DNA of 64,000 nucleotides from Soonwooa sp032062245 (GCF_032062245.1 NZ_DAMBQF010000010.1:11515-75514), one strand, 5' to 3'; shown: positions 9,100 to 17,452, counted from the first letter of the stretch. The notes: generated from the letters alone by a model not told the origin. Program-made: numbers and translations.

Positions 9100-10060
9100 G
9101 TTTTGTGTGTTTTTTATAAAGCATTCTTGGATATATACCATAGTAGAATCCAATTATTGATAGACAAATAATGATAATAGCCAAGTTAGCCCAAAGTGGC
9201 ATAACCTGCGCATGTCTTGTAACATAGCCTTCGATAACGCCAGCAATTATTGTAAACGGAACGGTACTTAGAAAAAGTTTCATACTTGTTTTGAATCCGA
9301 TTTTGAAAGACTCGAATCTCGAATAGGTTTTCGGAAATAGTATTGATGCTCCCAAAATAAGTCCTGCGGCGGCCTCGATAACCATTGCTATAATCTCAAA
9401 CGTCCCGTGTAACCAAATGCCTTTAGCACTTTCTAGTAGTACACTTTGGTCTTTGAAAAAATATTGAAAAGCTCCTAGCATAACACTATTTTGGAACAAT
9501 GCGTAGATGGTTCCAACTCCTCCGAATATACCGTAGATGTAGAGTCTCGCACCAACATATAAATTATTAAGGATTATGACGAAAGAAGTGCCCCAAGTAG
9601 AACCTGTCCCATAGATGGCGGTTGGGTCGCCTTTTTTTATGTTTTCTAAAGTTTGGTTGATGTAATCGTCCCCCAAAATAAGTCTTGCAAAATCTTTATC
9701 ATAGATGGATGACAAAACGCCAATACTTGTAAATGCTACAAAAAAACAAATCGCATAGAGTAGATATCTTCGGTATTGGTAAGCGATTAGTGGGACTTCT
9801 TGTAGAAAAAATGACTTGAAGCGATTTTCTTCAACACGTTTTGTCTTATATATTTTTTGGAAAACTTGCGAAGACAAAAAATTGAGATAGATTGTTGTCT
9901 TACTTTTTGGGTAATAAGTTTGTGCGTATGAGAGATCGTTGACAATACTTATGTATAAAGATGACAAGTCATCGGGATTTTTTTTAATTTTTCCCTGAAT
10001 GACTTGGTCGATTTCCAACCATTTTTCTTTATTTTGTTTAATGAAAGCGATTTCTCTCAT
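9068..10060 (-). CDS. SpoIIM-like (stage II sporulation protein M family) membrane protein
   Basis: 330 aa; the first 95 residues are soluble and helical (IKQNKEKWLEIDQVIQG), followed by five or so membrane helices. The SpoIIM/DUF95 signature is the helix pair around GTSFVIILNNLYVGARLYIYG and GIWLHGTFEIIAMVIEAAAG. In non-sporulating bacteria this family sits beside RDD and MoxR genes, exactly as here, and has no proven function. It is the first gene of the leftward operon, and the RDD gene is divergent only 23 bp away. Confidence 0.85.
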   Translation of the reverse strand: MREIAFIKQNKEKWLEIDQVIQGKIKKNPDDLSSLYISIVNDLSYAQTYYPKSKTTIYLNFLSSQVFQKIYKTKRVEENRFKSFFLQEVPLIAYQYRRYLLYAICFFVAFTSIGVLSSIYDKDFARLILGDDYINQTLENIKKGDPTAIYGTGSTWGTSFVIILNNLYVGARLYIYGIFGGVGTIYALFQNSVMLGAFQYFFKDQSVLLESAKGIWLHGTFEIIAMVIEAAAGLILGASILFPKTYSRFESFKIGFKTSMKLFLSTVPFTIIAGVIEGYVTRHAQVMPLWANLAIIIICLSIIGFYYGIYPRMLYKKHTKHADFSGAKLR

Positions 10061-10083
10061 GATTTTGCTAATGTAACAAAAAA

Positions 10084-10836
10084 ATGAATCAAATAGGCAT
10101 CAATACATCTCAAAATGTAAACATTAATTTTAAAATTGCTAGTGTTGGCGAAAGATTTTTTGCCTTCATTATTGATATTTTGATAAAAGCAGCTTACGGA
10201 TTTGCAGTTTTTTGGATTCTTTTTGATGTTCTGGGTATTGGCGGATTAATGCAAGGTTGGGATAGTTGGTCTATCGGTGCTTTTTTATCAATCTTTTATT
10301 TACCAGTCATCTTGTACACTTTTGTTTTGGAAAGCCTTTTTGAAGGGCAAACGCCAGGTAAAAGATTATTAAAAATTAGGATTGTAAAAATAGACGGTTA
10401 TCAGGCTACATTTGGCGATTATCTTATGCGATGGTTCATGCGACTTATTGATGTTTATTCTAATTTTGGTGTTGTCGGTTTGATAAGTATGGTGTCTTCA
10501 AAATACAACCAAAGATTGGGAGATGTTGCTTCGGGTTGTGCTGTTATTTCTTTAAAAAGTGAATTTAATATTTCGCATACAATTTTGGAGGAGCTTAAAG
10601 AAGATTATGTGCCTATTTTTCCACAGGTTATTTTGCTAAATGATAACGATATGCGAATCATCAAAGAAAATTATGAGCGCGCAATAAAATCAAAAGATAA
10701 CATTATCATTAAAAAATTAGCAGATAAAATAAAACAAACGATAAAACTTGATACTACCAATTTTTCATATTCTGATCTTGAATTCATCAATATAGTAATA
10801 AAGGATTATAATTTTTATACTGGAAGAAATTCTTAA
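10084..10836 (+). CDS. RDD family membrane protein
   Basis: 250 aa with an RDD domain: R in ASVGERFFAFIIDILIKAAYG, then LFEGQTPGKRLLKIRIVKIDG, the characteristic segment before the third helix, and DYLMRWFMRLIDVY. The C-terminal 80 residues are soluble and helical. The gene is divergent from the SpoIIM operon with a 23-bp gap, an arrangement seen repeatedly in Flavobacteriia. RDD proteins are proposed ion exchangers in some bacteria, but this one has no assigned substrate. The frame of a broken protease begins directly after it. Confidence 0.88.
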   Translation: MNQIGINTSQNVNINFKIASVGERFFAFIIDILIKAAYGFAVFWILFDVLGIGGLMQGWDSWSIGAFLSIFYLPVILYTFVLESLFEGQTPGKRLLKIRIVKIDGYQATFGDYLMRWFMRLIDVYSNFGVVGLISMVSSKYNQRLGDVASGCAVISLKSEFNISHTILEELKEDYVPIFPQVILLNDNDMRIIKENYERAIKSKDNIIIKKLADKIKQTIKLDTTNFSYSDLEFINIVIKDYNFYTGRNS

Positions 10837-10837
10837 A

Positions 10838-11224
10838 ATTAAGGCTTTAACTTTTACTAATGCAGATGCTGCATCGGCAAGTTCTAAGACAATTGCGACA
10901 CTTAATAATAGTCAGCTTGGTGCAATGGCTAATGCAATGTTAGACGCATCTCACAGCAAAAAGCAGGAGTCGGAAGCGGATAACTATTCTTACGATTTTA
11001 TGAAGGCGAATGGCTACGATGTTGTTGGGGCGTATAGAGCTTTTAAAAAACTAGCCTTGTTATCTGAGGATGGTGGTGCAAAACAGAGTGGTTTTCAAAA
11101 GATGTTCAACTCGCATCCTGATAGTAATAAGCGTGCTGAAGCAATCAAAAAAAGAGCTAAGAAAGATGGTCTTTGGAAAGATACAGGAACTGTAACTTTG
11201 CTTACAACTAAACTTACGAAATAA
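10838..11224 (+). pseudogene. Remnant of an M48-family metalloprotease (C-terminal part only)
   Basis: The frame is open from 10802 but has no start before ATG 10925. It encodes SSKTIATLNNSQLGAMANAM, then SKKQESEADNYSYDFMKANG with the third zinc ligand motif ExxxD (ESEAD) of M48 peptidases, and the typical tail MFNSHPDSNKRAEAIKKRA. The upstream half with HExxH is absent; its place is taken by the end of the RDD gene. A deletion therefore seems to have removed the catalytic half. A 99-aa product could still be made from 10925 but would lack the active site. Confidence 0.75.
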
Positions 11225-11240
11225 TCTTTATTAAAATAAA

Positions 11241-11272
11241 AAAAAGCCGCAAATTGTTTGCGGCTTTTTTTT
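11241..11272. terminator. Bidirectional terminator
   Basis: AAAGCCGCAAA and TTTGCGGCTTT form an 11-bp stem with a 3-nt loop, with A and T runs outside. It lies between the protease remnant and the convergent ABC-F gene. Confidence 0.88.
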
Positions 11273-11290
11273 ATAATTTTTAAAAAGAAA

Positions 11291-12913
11291 TTAAGAATAC
11301 ATTTGGTCTCTTAGTTCTTTTATTTTTTTATCTTCAAGATATTCGTCGTAAGACATATCGCGGTCAATAACACCTTTTGGCGTTAACTCAATAATACGAT
11401 TACAAACAGTTTGTAACATTTCGTGGTCATGAGAAGACAAAAGAATGTTTCCTTTGAAGTTGCTCAAAGAGTTGTTCAATGTCGTGATACTTTCTAGATC
11501 TAAGTGGTTGGTTGGTTCATCCATTACAAGAACATTGGCTTTTTTAAGCATCATTCTAGAGAACATACAACGCATTTTTTCACCTCCTGAAAGTACTTGG
11601 CTAGATTTAAGCGCTTCATCACCTGAGAATAACATTCTACCTAAGAAACCTCTCACATATTCTTCGTGTCTTTCTTCATCGGTTAAAACAAATTGACGTA
11701 ACCAATCTACAAGATTAATTTCTTCTTGGAAAAAAGAAGAGTTGTCAAGAGGCATATAACTTTGAGTTGTTGTAACACCCCATTGGTAATTTCCTTTGTC
11801 TGCTTCTACGTTTCCTGTAATAATTTGGAAGAATTCAGTAATTGCTAAAGAGTTTCTGGAAATGATCGCAACTTTATCATTTTTCTTAAGGTTGATATCA
11901 ACGTTAGAGAATAATAATTCGCCATCCTTTGTTTTTTCTAAACCTTTAACTTCTAAAATTTGATCACCAACTTCTCTTTCTTGGTCAAAAATAATGGCAG
12001 GATAACGACGAGAAGATGGTTTAATATCTTCGATGTTTAACTTGTCAATCATTTTTTTACGAGCAGTTGCTTGTTTTGCTTTCGCAACGTTAGAACTAAA
12101 TCTCGCAATAAAGTCTTGTAATTCCTTTTTCTTTTCTTCCGCCTTCTTGTTAGCTTGAGCTCTTTGTCTTGTCGCTAATTGTGAAGCTTGGTACCAGAAT
12201 GTGTAGTTACCAGTATATAAGTTAAGTTTAGAATAATCTAAATCGCCGATGTGCGTACATACCGCATCTAAGAAGTGACGGTCGTGCGATACAACAATAA
12301 CTGTGTTCTCGTAACCACCTAAGAAATCTTCTAACCAAGCGATTGTATCGATATCCAAGTCGTTGGTAGGCTCATCCAAGATCAAAACATCTGGGTTTCC
12401 AAATAAAGCTTGAGCAAGTAACACTCTTACTTTATCCTTGTTTTCAAGTTCTGACATCATTTGATAATGCATATCATCTTTAATGCCTACGTTAGATAAC
12501 ATCGTTTGTGCGTCAGACTCAGCATTCCATCCCCCCATTTCGTCGTAGATAACACCAAGCTCTCCAGCTTTAATACCGTCTTCGTCAGAGAAATCCTCTT
12601 TAGCGTACAAAGCGTCCATCTCCTCTTTTATCTCAAATAATTTTTTGTTGCCACGAAGAACCGCTTCTAATACGGTGAAATTATCGAATGCAAAATGATC
12701 CTGCTCAAGAACTGACATTCTTTTGCCTGGTTCCAAAGAGACATTACCAGTCGTTGCTTCTTGTTTTCCACTTAATATTTTAAGGAAGGTTGACTTACCA
12801 GCACCATTGGCACCAATGATACCGTAGCAATTCCCTTTTGTAAATTTTATATTGACTTCATCAAAAAGTACTCTTTTTCCGAACTGTAATGATAAATTAG
12901 ATACTGTTAACAT
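11291..12913 (-). CDS. ABC-F family ATPase, YbiT-like
   Basis: Soluble ATPase with two nucleotide-binding domains and no membrane part; ABC-F proteins act on the ribosome during stalled or stressed translation. The N-terminus (MLTVSNLSLQFGKRVLFDEV) and EQDHFAFDNFTVLEAVLRGN place it in the YbiT branch. Domain 1 has Walker A GANGAGKS and Walker B LILDEPTNDLD. Domain 2 keeps the signature LSGGEKMR and Walker B VMDEPTNHLD, but at the Walker A position it reads VAIISRNSLAITEFF, lacking the GxxGxGKS/T loop, so this site is probably degenerate. The linker (PtIM) is the basic coiled-coil RAQANKKAEEKKKELQD. No sign of acquired resistance context. Confidence 0.9.
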   Translation of the reverse strand: MLTVSNLSLQFGKRVLFDEVNIKFTKGNCYGIIGANGAGKSTFLKILSGKQEATTGNVSLEPGKRMSVLEQDHFAFDNFTVLEAVLRGNKKLFEIKEEMDALYAKEDFSDEDGIKAGELGVIYDEMGGWNAESDAQTMLSNVGIKDDMHYQMMSELENKDKVRVLLAQALFGNPDVLILDEPTNDLDIDTIAWLEDFLGGYENTVIVVSHDRHFLDAVCTHIGDLDYSKLNLYTGNYTFWYQASQLATRQRAQANKKAEEKKKELQDFIARFSSNVAKAKQATARKKMIDKLNIEDIKPSSRRYPAIIFDQEREVGDQILEVKGLEKTKDGELLFSNVDINLKKNDKVAIISRNSLAITEFFQIITGNVEADKGNYQWGVTTTQSYMPLDNSSFFQEEINLVDWLRQFVLTDEERHEEYVRGFLGRMLFSGDEALKSSQVLSGGEKMRCMFSRMMLKKANVLVMDEPTNHLDLESITTLNNSLSNFKGNILLSSHDHEMLQTVCNRIIELTPKGVIDRDMSYDEYLEDKKIKELRDQMYS

Positions 12914-12921
12914 AGAGTTTT

Positions 12922-12941
12922 GTAAATTTGTGCAAATTTAC
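12922..12941. promoter_or_regulatory. Palindromic site between divergent ABC-F and smpB
   Basis: GTAAATTTG and CAAATTTAC form a perfect 9-bp inverted repeat around TG. Each arm also contains TAAATTTG, a perfect -7 box, one on each strand. It could be two overlapping divergent promoters or an operator. No clear -33 box was found for either direction, so the promoter reading is not firm. Confidence 0.5.
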
Positions 12942-12992
12942 GAAAATAAGTTGGTATAATAAACTGTATCTACTTATACTATATATACACAT

Positions 12993-13451
12993 ATGAAAAT
13001 CCAAAGAACTGTTAATATTCTTAATAAACGAGCGCGATTCGAATACGAAATTCTAGACGAATACGAGGCTGGTCTTGTCTTGACTGGTACTGAAATTAAA
13101 TCACTTCGGTCTTCTAAAGCATCTATATCAGAGAGTTTTTGTGAATTTACAGATGGCGACCTCTATGTTATTAATATGCAGATAGATGAGTATAAATTGG
13201 GGACTTTTTATAATCATAAAGCGAGAAGGGCACGAAAGTTGCTACTGCATAAATACGAATTGCAAAAACTTAAAAAAAAGTTAAAGGATATTGGCAATAC
13301 TATAATACCTTTAAAATTATATATTAATGATAAAGGAAAGGCTAAACTTCTTATTGCATCGGCTAGAGGGAAAAAACTTTATGATAAAAGAGAGGCTATA
13401 AAAGACAGAGAGAATAAAGTTAACCTTCAAAGACTATTAAAGAAAAGTTAA
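12993..13451 (+). CDS. smpB: SsrA-binding protein SmpB
   Basis: Binds tmRNA and delivers it to stalled ribosomes for trans-translation. The family pattern is clear: NKRARFEYEILDEYEAGLVLTGTEIKSLR near the N-terminus, then FYNHKARRARKLLLHKYELQKL and LKLYINDKGKAKLLIASARGKKLYDKR, with a basic tail. At 152 aa it is full length. It is divergent from the ABC-F gene, which also serves stalled ribosomes; whether they share control through the palindrome at 12922 is an inference. The ssrA gene is not in this window. Confidence 0.97.
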   Translation: MKIQRTVNILNKRARFEYEILDEYEAGLVLTGTEIKSLRSSKASISESFCEFTDGDLYVINMQIDEYKLGTFYNHKARRARKLLLHKYELQKLKKKLKDIGNTIIPLKLYINDKGKAKLLIASARGKKLYDKREAIKDRENKVNLQRLLKKS

Positions 13452-13457
13452 AAAAAC

Positions 13458-13489
13458 TTTGTTTTTAAAGAAAAATTATATTTATTTTG
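13458..13489 (+). promoter_or_regulatory. Probable promoter of the OmpA-family gene
   Basis: TTTG at 13458-13461, a 20-nt spacer and TTATTTTG at 13482-13489, one base off the TAnnTTTG consensus, sit 30 nt above the ATG. Confidence 0.5.
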
Positions 13490-13518
13490 CATTATCAATT
13501 ATTTAATCATTTAATTCT

Positions 13519-15009
13519 ATGAAAAATCTAAAATTAGGAATTTCAGCATTGGCACTTACAGTTGCCTCTACTGTTTTCGCTCAGACGACTTCTAACCCTT
13601 GGGTTATCGGAGTTGGTATGCACGGAGTGAACCACGTAGCGCAAAGAAGCCAGTTCAGTGGGACTTTCTCTGCATGGAACGTTAAAGAAAATTTATTAGG
13701 AGTTTCTAAATACTCTATTACTCCACCTTTATCAAAATTAACTGTTGCTAGAAACTTAAACAAATATTTGGTTTTAGACTGGCAAACGACAGTTGGGAAT
13801 GTTGATAACAAAAGATTTGGTCTTGATAAAGAATTCTTCTTACAAACAGGTCTTGGTCTTCAATTTAAATTCAACGGTCTTTGGAATGAAGATTCTTGGT
13901 TTGATCCTTACTTAAGAGTTGGTGCTAACTACCTAAGACATGATTACACAGGTGTGAATTTCCCTATTACTGATGCTAAAGTAAGAGGTGGGGGTACTTA
14001 TACAGCATTTGATGGTGATGGAGGAACTGGTAAAGCTAATCACTTTACTGTAGCAACAGGTGCAGGTTTAAACCTTTGGGTTACTAAAAACTTCGGTTTA
14101 GGTGTTCAAGGTGATTATGTTTCAACTCCAGTTGATAAATCTAATATCGCTAATTTCTGGCAAGCATCTGCTTCATTATTATTCAGATTTGGTAATACTG
14201 ACAGAGATAAAGATGGTATCCCAGATAAAGAAGATAGATGTCCTGATACTTTTGGTTTAGCAGAATTCCAAGGTTGTCCTGATACAGACGGAGATGGTAT
14301 TCCTGATATCGATGATCAATGTCCAGATGTTGCTGGTCCAAAAGAAAACAACGGTTGTCCTTGGCCAGATACTGATGGTGATGGTGTATTAGACAAAGAT
14401 GATCAATGTCCTACAGTAGCAGGTCCAGCTGAAAACAACGGTTGTCCTTGGCCAGATACCGACGGTGATGGTGTGTTAGATAAAGACGATGCTTGTCCTA
14501 CTGTATTCGGTCTTAAAGAGTACAACGGATGTCCTAAGCCTGCTGATGCATACGCAACAGAAGCTACAGGAGCACTTCAAGGTATCTTATTTGACTTCAA
14601 CAAGTCTTCTATCAAGGCAGAATCTAATCCAAAATTAGATCAAGCGTCTACAATTATCAAAGGTTCTAAGGATGGTTTATTCTTAGTTGAAGGTCAAACA
14701 GATAAAAAAGGTTCAGAAGCTTACAACTTAAAACTTTCAAGAGAAAGAGCTGCGTCAGTAGTAAGAGCTCTTGAAGCTAGAGGAGTTAGCGGAGATCAAT
14801 TGAAATCTATTGGTGTAGGTGAGCAAAAAGCTACAGTTGATGAAAAAGCTTCTGATGCTGAAAGAGCTATCGATAGAAAAGTAGTTGTAACTGCTGTTAA
14901 TAGAGAGGCTTGGCAGTCAATGCAGAAGTCAGATCTTCCAATAGTTCAGAAAAAAGTAGTTAAAAAAGCTCCAGCTAAGAAAAAAGCTCCAGCTAAAAAG
15001 AAAAAATAA
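13519..15009 (+). CDS. OmpA-family outer membrane protein with thrombospondin type 3 repeats
   Basis: 496-aa outer membrane protein that tethers the membrane to peptidoglycan. A signal peptide (MKNLKLGISALALTVASTVF, cleaved after AQ) is followed by an eight-strand-type beta-barrel domain to about residue 225. Then come calcium-binding thrombospondin type 3 repeats (DTDGDGIPDIDDQCP and relatives, about five, residues 232-345). The C-terminal OmpA peptidoglycan-binding domain has GILFDFNKSSIKAES and LSRERAASVVRALEARGV. The tail is an unusual Lys/Ala/Pro run (KKAPAKKKAPAKKKK). This is the main OmpA form of Flavobacteriia and probably strongly expressed. It is monocistronic with its own terminator. 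Confidence 0.93.
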   Translation: MKNLKLGISALALTVASTVFAQTTSNPWVIGVGMHGVNHVAQRSQFSGTFSAWNVKENLLGVSKYSITPPLSKLTVARNLNKYLVLDWQTTVGNVDNKRFGLDKEFFLQTGLGLQFKFNGLWNEDSWFDPYLRVGANYLRHDYTGVNFPITDAKVRGGGTYTAFDGDGGTGKANHFTVATGAGLNLWVTKNFGLGVQGDYVSTPVDKSNIANFWQASASLLFRFGNTDRDKDGIPDKEDRCPDTFGLAEFQGCPDTDGDGIPDIDDQCPDVAGPKENNGCPWPDTDGDGVLDKDDQCPTVAGPAENNGCPWPDTDGDGVLDKDDACPTVFGLKEYNGCPKPADAYATEATGALQGILFDFNKSSIKAESNPKLDQASTIIKGSKDGLFLVEGQTDKKGSEAYNLKLSRERAASVVRALEARGVSGDQLKSIGVGEQKATVDEKASDAERAIDRKVVVTAVNREAWQSMQKSDLPIVQKKVVKKAPAKKKAPAKKKK

Positions 15010-15030
15010 TTAACTTATTTTTCTAAATAT

Positions 15031-15057
15031 AACACCCTCAATTGAGGGTGTTTTTTT
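15031..15057 (+). terminator. Terminator after the OmpA gene
   Basis: AACACCCTCA and TGAGGGTGTT form a 10-bp stem around AT, followed by seven T. Confidence 0.92.
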
Positions 15058-15090
15058 GTTCAAAAATTTTTATAATTCACGAATTGAAAG

Positions 15091-15098
15091 TATTTTTG
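15091..15098 (+). promoter_or_regulatory. -7 box of the yebC promoter
   Basis: TATTTTTG is a perfect TAnnTTTG match 21 nt above the ATG, giving a very short leader. A -33 TTG at proper spacing is not evident. Confidence 0.5.
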
Positions 15099-15119
15099 TA
15101 GAATAAATTACAGATTAAA

Positions 15120-15860
15120 ATGGGAAGAGCATTTGAATATAGAAAGGCATCAAAAATGGCTCGTTGGGATAAGATGGCCAAAACCTTTTCTAAAATAGGA
15201 AAAGATATTGCATTAGCTGTTAAAGCCGGAGGTCCTGACCCCGAATCTAATCCTGCATTGCGTCGTTGCATTCAAAATGCAAAAGGTGCTAATATGCCAA
15301 AAGATAACGTAGAGCGCGCAATAAAGAAAGCTGCTGGTGCTGATGCGGAAAACTATGAAGAAATTACATATGAAGGTTATGGGCAAGGTGGTGTTGCTTT
15401 TTTTGTAGAATGTACTACGAATAACCCAACTCGGACTGTGGCTAATGTAAGAGCTATTTTCAATAAGTTTGATGGTAATCTTGGCAAAAATGGAGAATTG
15501 TCATTTTTATTTGATAGAAAGGGGATTTTCACTATTGACAAAGCAAACATTACAATGGATTGGGATGATTTTGAAATGGAAATGATTGATGGAGGAGCCG
15601 AAGAAATTGATCAAGATGAGACTGAAGTAGTCGTAACAACAGCTTTTGAAGATTTTGGAACACTATCTCATAAATTGGATGAAATTGAAATAGATGCGAA
15701 AAGTGCAGAATTGCAACGTATTCCAAATAATTCTAAGGAAGTTACAACAGAGCAATTTGCAGCTAATATGAAAATGTTAGAGCGTTTTGAGGATGATGAC
15801 GATGTGCAAAATGTTTTCCATAATATGGAGTTTACAGATGAGCATTTAGATTCTTTATAA
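15120..15860 (+). CDS. YebC/PmpR family protein (TACO1-type translation or transcription factor)
   Basis: 246-aa cytosolic protein. The family start MGRAFEYRKASKMARWDKMAKTF and the helical domain ALRRCIQNAKGANMPKDNVERAIKKA are followed by the EEITYEGYGQGGVAFFVECTTNNPTRTVANVR block that defines YebC. Members were annotated as transcription regulators; bacterial YebC has more recently been linked to relief of ribosome stalling, as with mitochondrial TACO1. The C-terminal EQFAANMKMLERFEDDDDVQNVFHNME is standard. The gene has its own -7 box and terminator. Confidence 0.95.
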   Translation: MGRAFEYRKASKMARWDKMAKTFSKIGKDIALAVKAGGPDPESNPALRRCIQNAKGANMPKDNVERAIKKAAGADAENYEEITYEGYGQGGVAFFVECTTNNPTRTVANVRAIFNKFDGNLGKNGELSFLFDRKGIFTIDKANITMDWDDFEMEMIDGGAEEIDQDETEVVVTTAFEDFGTLSHKLDEIEIDAKSAELQRIPNNSKEVTTEQFAANMKMLERFEDDDDVQNVFHNMEFTDEHLDSL

Positions 15861-15865
15861 AATAT

Positions 15866-15890
15866 AAAAACCGCAATTAGCGGTTTTTTT
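15866..15890. terminator. Terminator between yebC and the HAD gene
   Basis: AAAACCGC and GCGGTTTT form an 8-bp stem with a 5-nt loop, followed by a T run. It also overlaps the 3' end of the convergent HAD gene. Confidence 0.85.
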
Positions 15891-16593
15891 ATTTAATTAT
15901 ATTTTTTATTTCGGTTAAGTGATCGACAATATTTACATTTTCCATTTGATGTATTTTTTCATTTAATGCATCAAAATATATGACTTTAATTCCAAAATTG
16001 GTGGCGCCAATGACATCAGCAATCCAATCGTCGCCGATCATTAGACTTTCGTCAATATTTGCTCTAGCTTCATTTAAAGCAAACTTAAAAACTTCTGCAT
16101 TTGGTTTTCTTTTACCAATGGAATCTGCACTGGTTATCGTTTCAAAATATTTATCAATACCAGATAAAATACATTTCCTTTCGGTAACTTCTTGAAAGCC
16201 ATTGGAAATAATATGTAGTTTGTATTGCTTAGATTTTAGGTGGTCAAGAAGTTCAATAGTGCCTTCAACTAAGTCATTATAAGATAGAATCCGATCTAGA
16301 AAATGTTCTTCAAAATATTGTGATAACTCAAAATTATCTACCCCAAATTCTAAAAACGTATCGTAAAATCTATGTTTTCTTAAGTAGTCTTTATCGATTT
16401 TAGCATCGCGAATTAACTCCCAAAGATGTTCATTAATAAGATCGTATGTCTTGTGAAAGCTTTCAAAATCAATATTATATTTTTCGTTGATTTCTAGTTT
16501 TAAAAATAAATCTTTGATTGTATTGTAAGCATTTTTGCGATGATCCCAAAGCGTGTTATCAAGATCAAAAAAAATGTGCCTTATATTTTCCAT
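15889..16593 (-). CDS. YjjG-family noncanonical pyrimidine nucleotidase (HAD superfamily)
   Basis: Start chosen at ATG 16593 (MENIRHIFFDLDNTLWDHRK); three upstream codons opening with TTG are an unlikely start. All HAD motifs are present: I, DLDNTLWD; II, IISNG; III, KRKPNAEVF; IV, IGDDWIADVIGA. The helical cap fits subclass I and the YjjG/YfnB group, which dephosphorylates noncanonical pyrimidine nucleotides and cleans the nucleotide pool. At 234 aa it is full length. The start codon lies inside a strong hairpin (16576-16600), which may limit translation. Confidence 0.88.
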   Translation of the reverse strand: MENIRHIFFDLDNTLWDHRKNAYNTIKDLFLKLEINEKYNIDFESFHKTYDLINEHLWELIRDAKIDKDYLRKHRFYDTFLEFGVDNFELSQYFEEHFLDRILSYNDLVEGTIELLDHLKSKQYKLHIISNGFQEVTERKCILSGIDKYFETITSADSIGKRKPNAEVFKFALNEARANIDESLMIGDDWIADVIGATNFGIKVIYFDALNEKIHQMENVNIVDHLTEIKNIIK

Positions 16594-16600
16594 AAGGCAC
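16576..16600 (-). promoter_or_regulatory. Hairpin enclosing the start codon of the HAD gene
   Basis: In the mRNA GTGCCTTAT and ATAAGGCAC pair perfectly over 9 bp around a 7-nt loop, and the AUG lies at the 3' end of the first arm. Such a structure would hide the initiation codon unless opened. Confidence 0.5.
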
Positions 16601-16670
16601 AAAACTAATCAATTTTAACCATACAAAATGAATGTATTCATTAATCTAAAACTATTTAAAGTTGAAAAAC

Positions 16671-16808
16671 TTAATTCTTTAAGATCCCAAGAGCACTTCC
16701 ATTTTTTAATTTAACTATCTCATAGCTTTTTGAGAAGTTTAATAAAAATGCAATTGTTTCCTTTTTGGGTTTCAAAGTTTTAAGTACTAAAGTGTCGTTT
16801 TTTTTCAT
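16671..16808 (-). CDS. Small conserved-looking protein (45 aa) downstream of the ECF sigma gene
   Basis: The reverse strand encodes MKKNDTLVLKTLKPKKETIA followed by FLLNFSKSYEIVKLKNGSAL and GILKN. It begins 53 nt below the sigma-factor stop in the same direction, so both are probably on one transcript. It is soluble and basic in its first third, with no signal peptide or cysteine. I do not recognise a family, but I believe similar 45-aa proteins occur beside this sigma factor in Chryseobacterium relatives. Role unknown; a sigma-linked regulatory peptide is possible. Confidence 0.6.
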   Translation of the reverse strand: MKKNDTLVLKTLKPKKETIAFLLNFSKSYEIVKLKNGSALGILKN

Positions 16809-16861
16809 AGGCTACTTTACTATTTATTTTTAAAACGACGGAAGCCTGAAAATATTATATT

Positions 16862-17452
16862 CTATTTTGTTAAAATTATGTTATTATCTTCCATTATTTT
16901 CCGAAGGTTAATAAGAGCATATCTAACACGTCCTAAAGTCGTATTAATACTAGAATCTGTATGCTCTGCAATGTCTTTAAAACTTAAGCCATCAAAAAAT
17001 CTTAAGCGAATAACTTCTTGCTGATTGTCAGGAAGCATGGATAACATACGGAAAAGATCATCGTTAATTTGTTGATTAATTAATAAATCTTCGATGTTGT
17101 CGTCTGGTTCTTTAACAATGTCAAAAATGCTAAATTCTTCATCTTGATACGATGATTCCGACACTTTGATGTGTTTCGATTTTAGTCTGTAATGATCAAT
17201 AATAAGATTGTGGGCGATACGTTTTGCCCAAAGGATAAATTTGTTTTCTTCCTTATAGCGTCCTTCCTTTAATGTTACAATTATTTTCATAAAAGTCTCT
17301 TGGAAAAGGTCATTTGCTAATTCTTCGTCCATTACTTTATAAAATATAAAGTTGAACAATTCTTTCTGATGTCTGTGGATCAGCCTTGATAAAGACGTCT
17401 CACAGCCTCCTTGATAAAAATGGATTAATTGACTATCGGTTTGCGTTTTCAT
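16862..17452 (-). CDS. ECF-type RNA polymerase sigma factor
   Basis: 196 aa with sigma region 2 (FNFIFYKVMDEELANDLFQETFMKI ... FILWAKRIAHNLIIDHYR) and region 4 (LPDNQQEVIRLRFFDGLSFKDIAEHTDSSINTTLGRVRYALINLRK). No anti-sigma gene follows, only the 45-aa protein. This form of sigma factor (single, no membrane partner) is common in Flavobacteriia; the regulon is unknown. The ATG at 17452 is the only sensible start and is preceded by 180 bp of AT-rich intergenic DNA. Confidence 0.93.
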   Translation of the reverse strand: MKTQTDSQLIHFYQGGCETSLSRLIHRHQKELFNFIFYKVMDEELANDLFQETFMKIIVTLKEGRYKEENKFILWAKRIAHNLIIDHYRLKSKHIKVSESSYQDEEFSIFDIVKEPDDNIEDLLINQQINDDLFRMLSMLPDNQQEVIRLRFFDGLSFKDIAEHTDSSINTTLGRVRYALINLRKIMEDNNIILTK

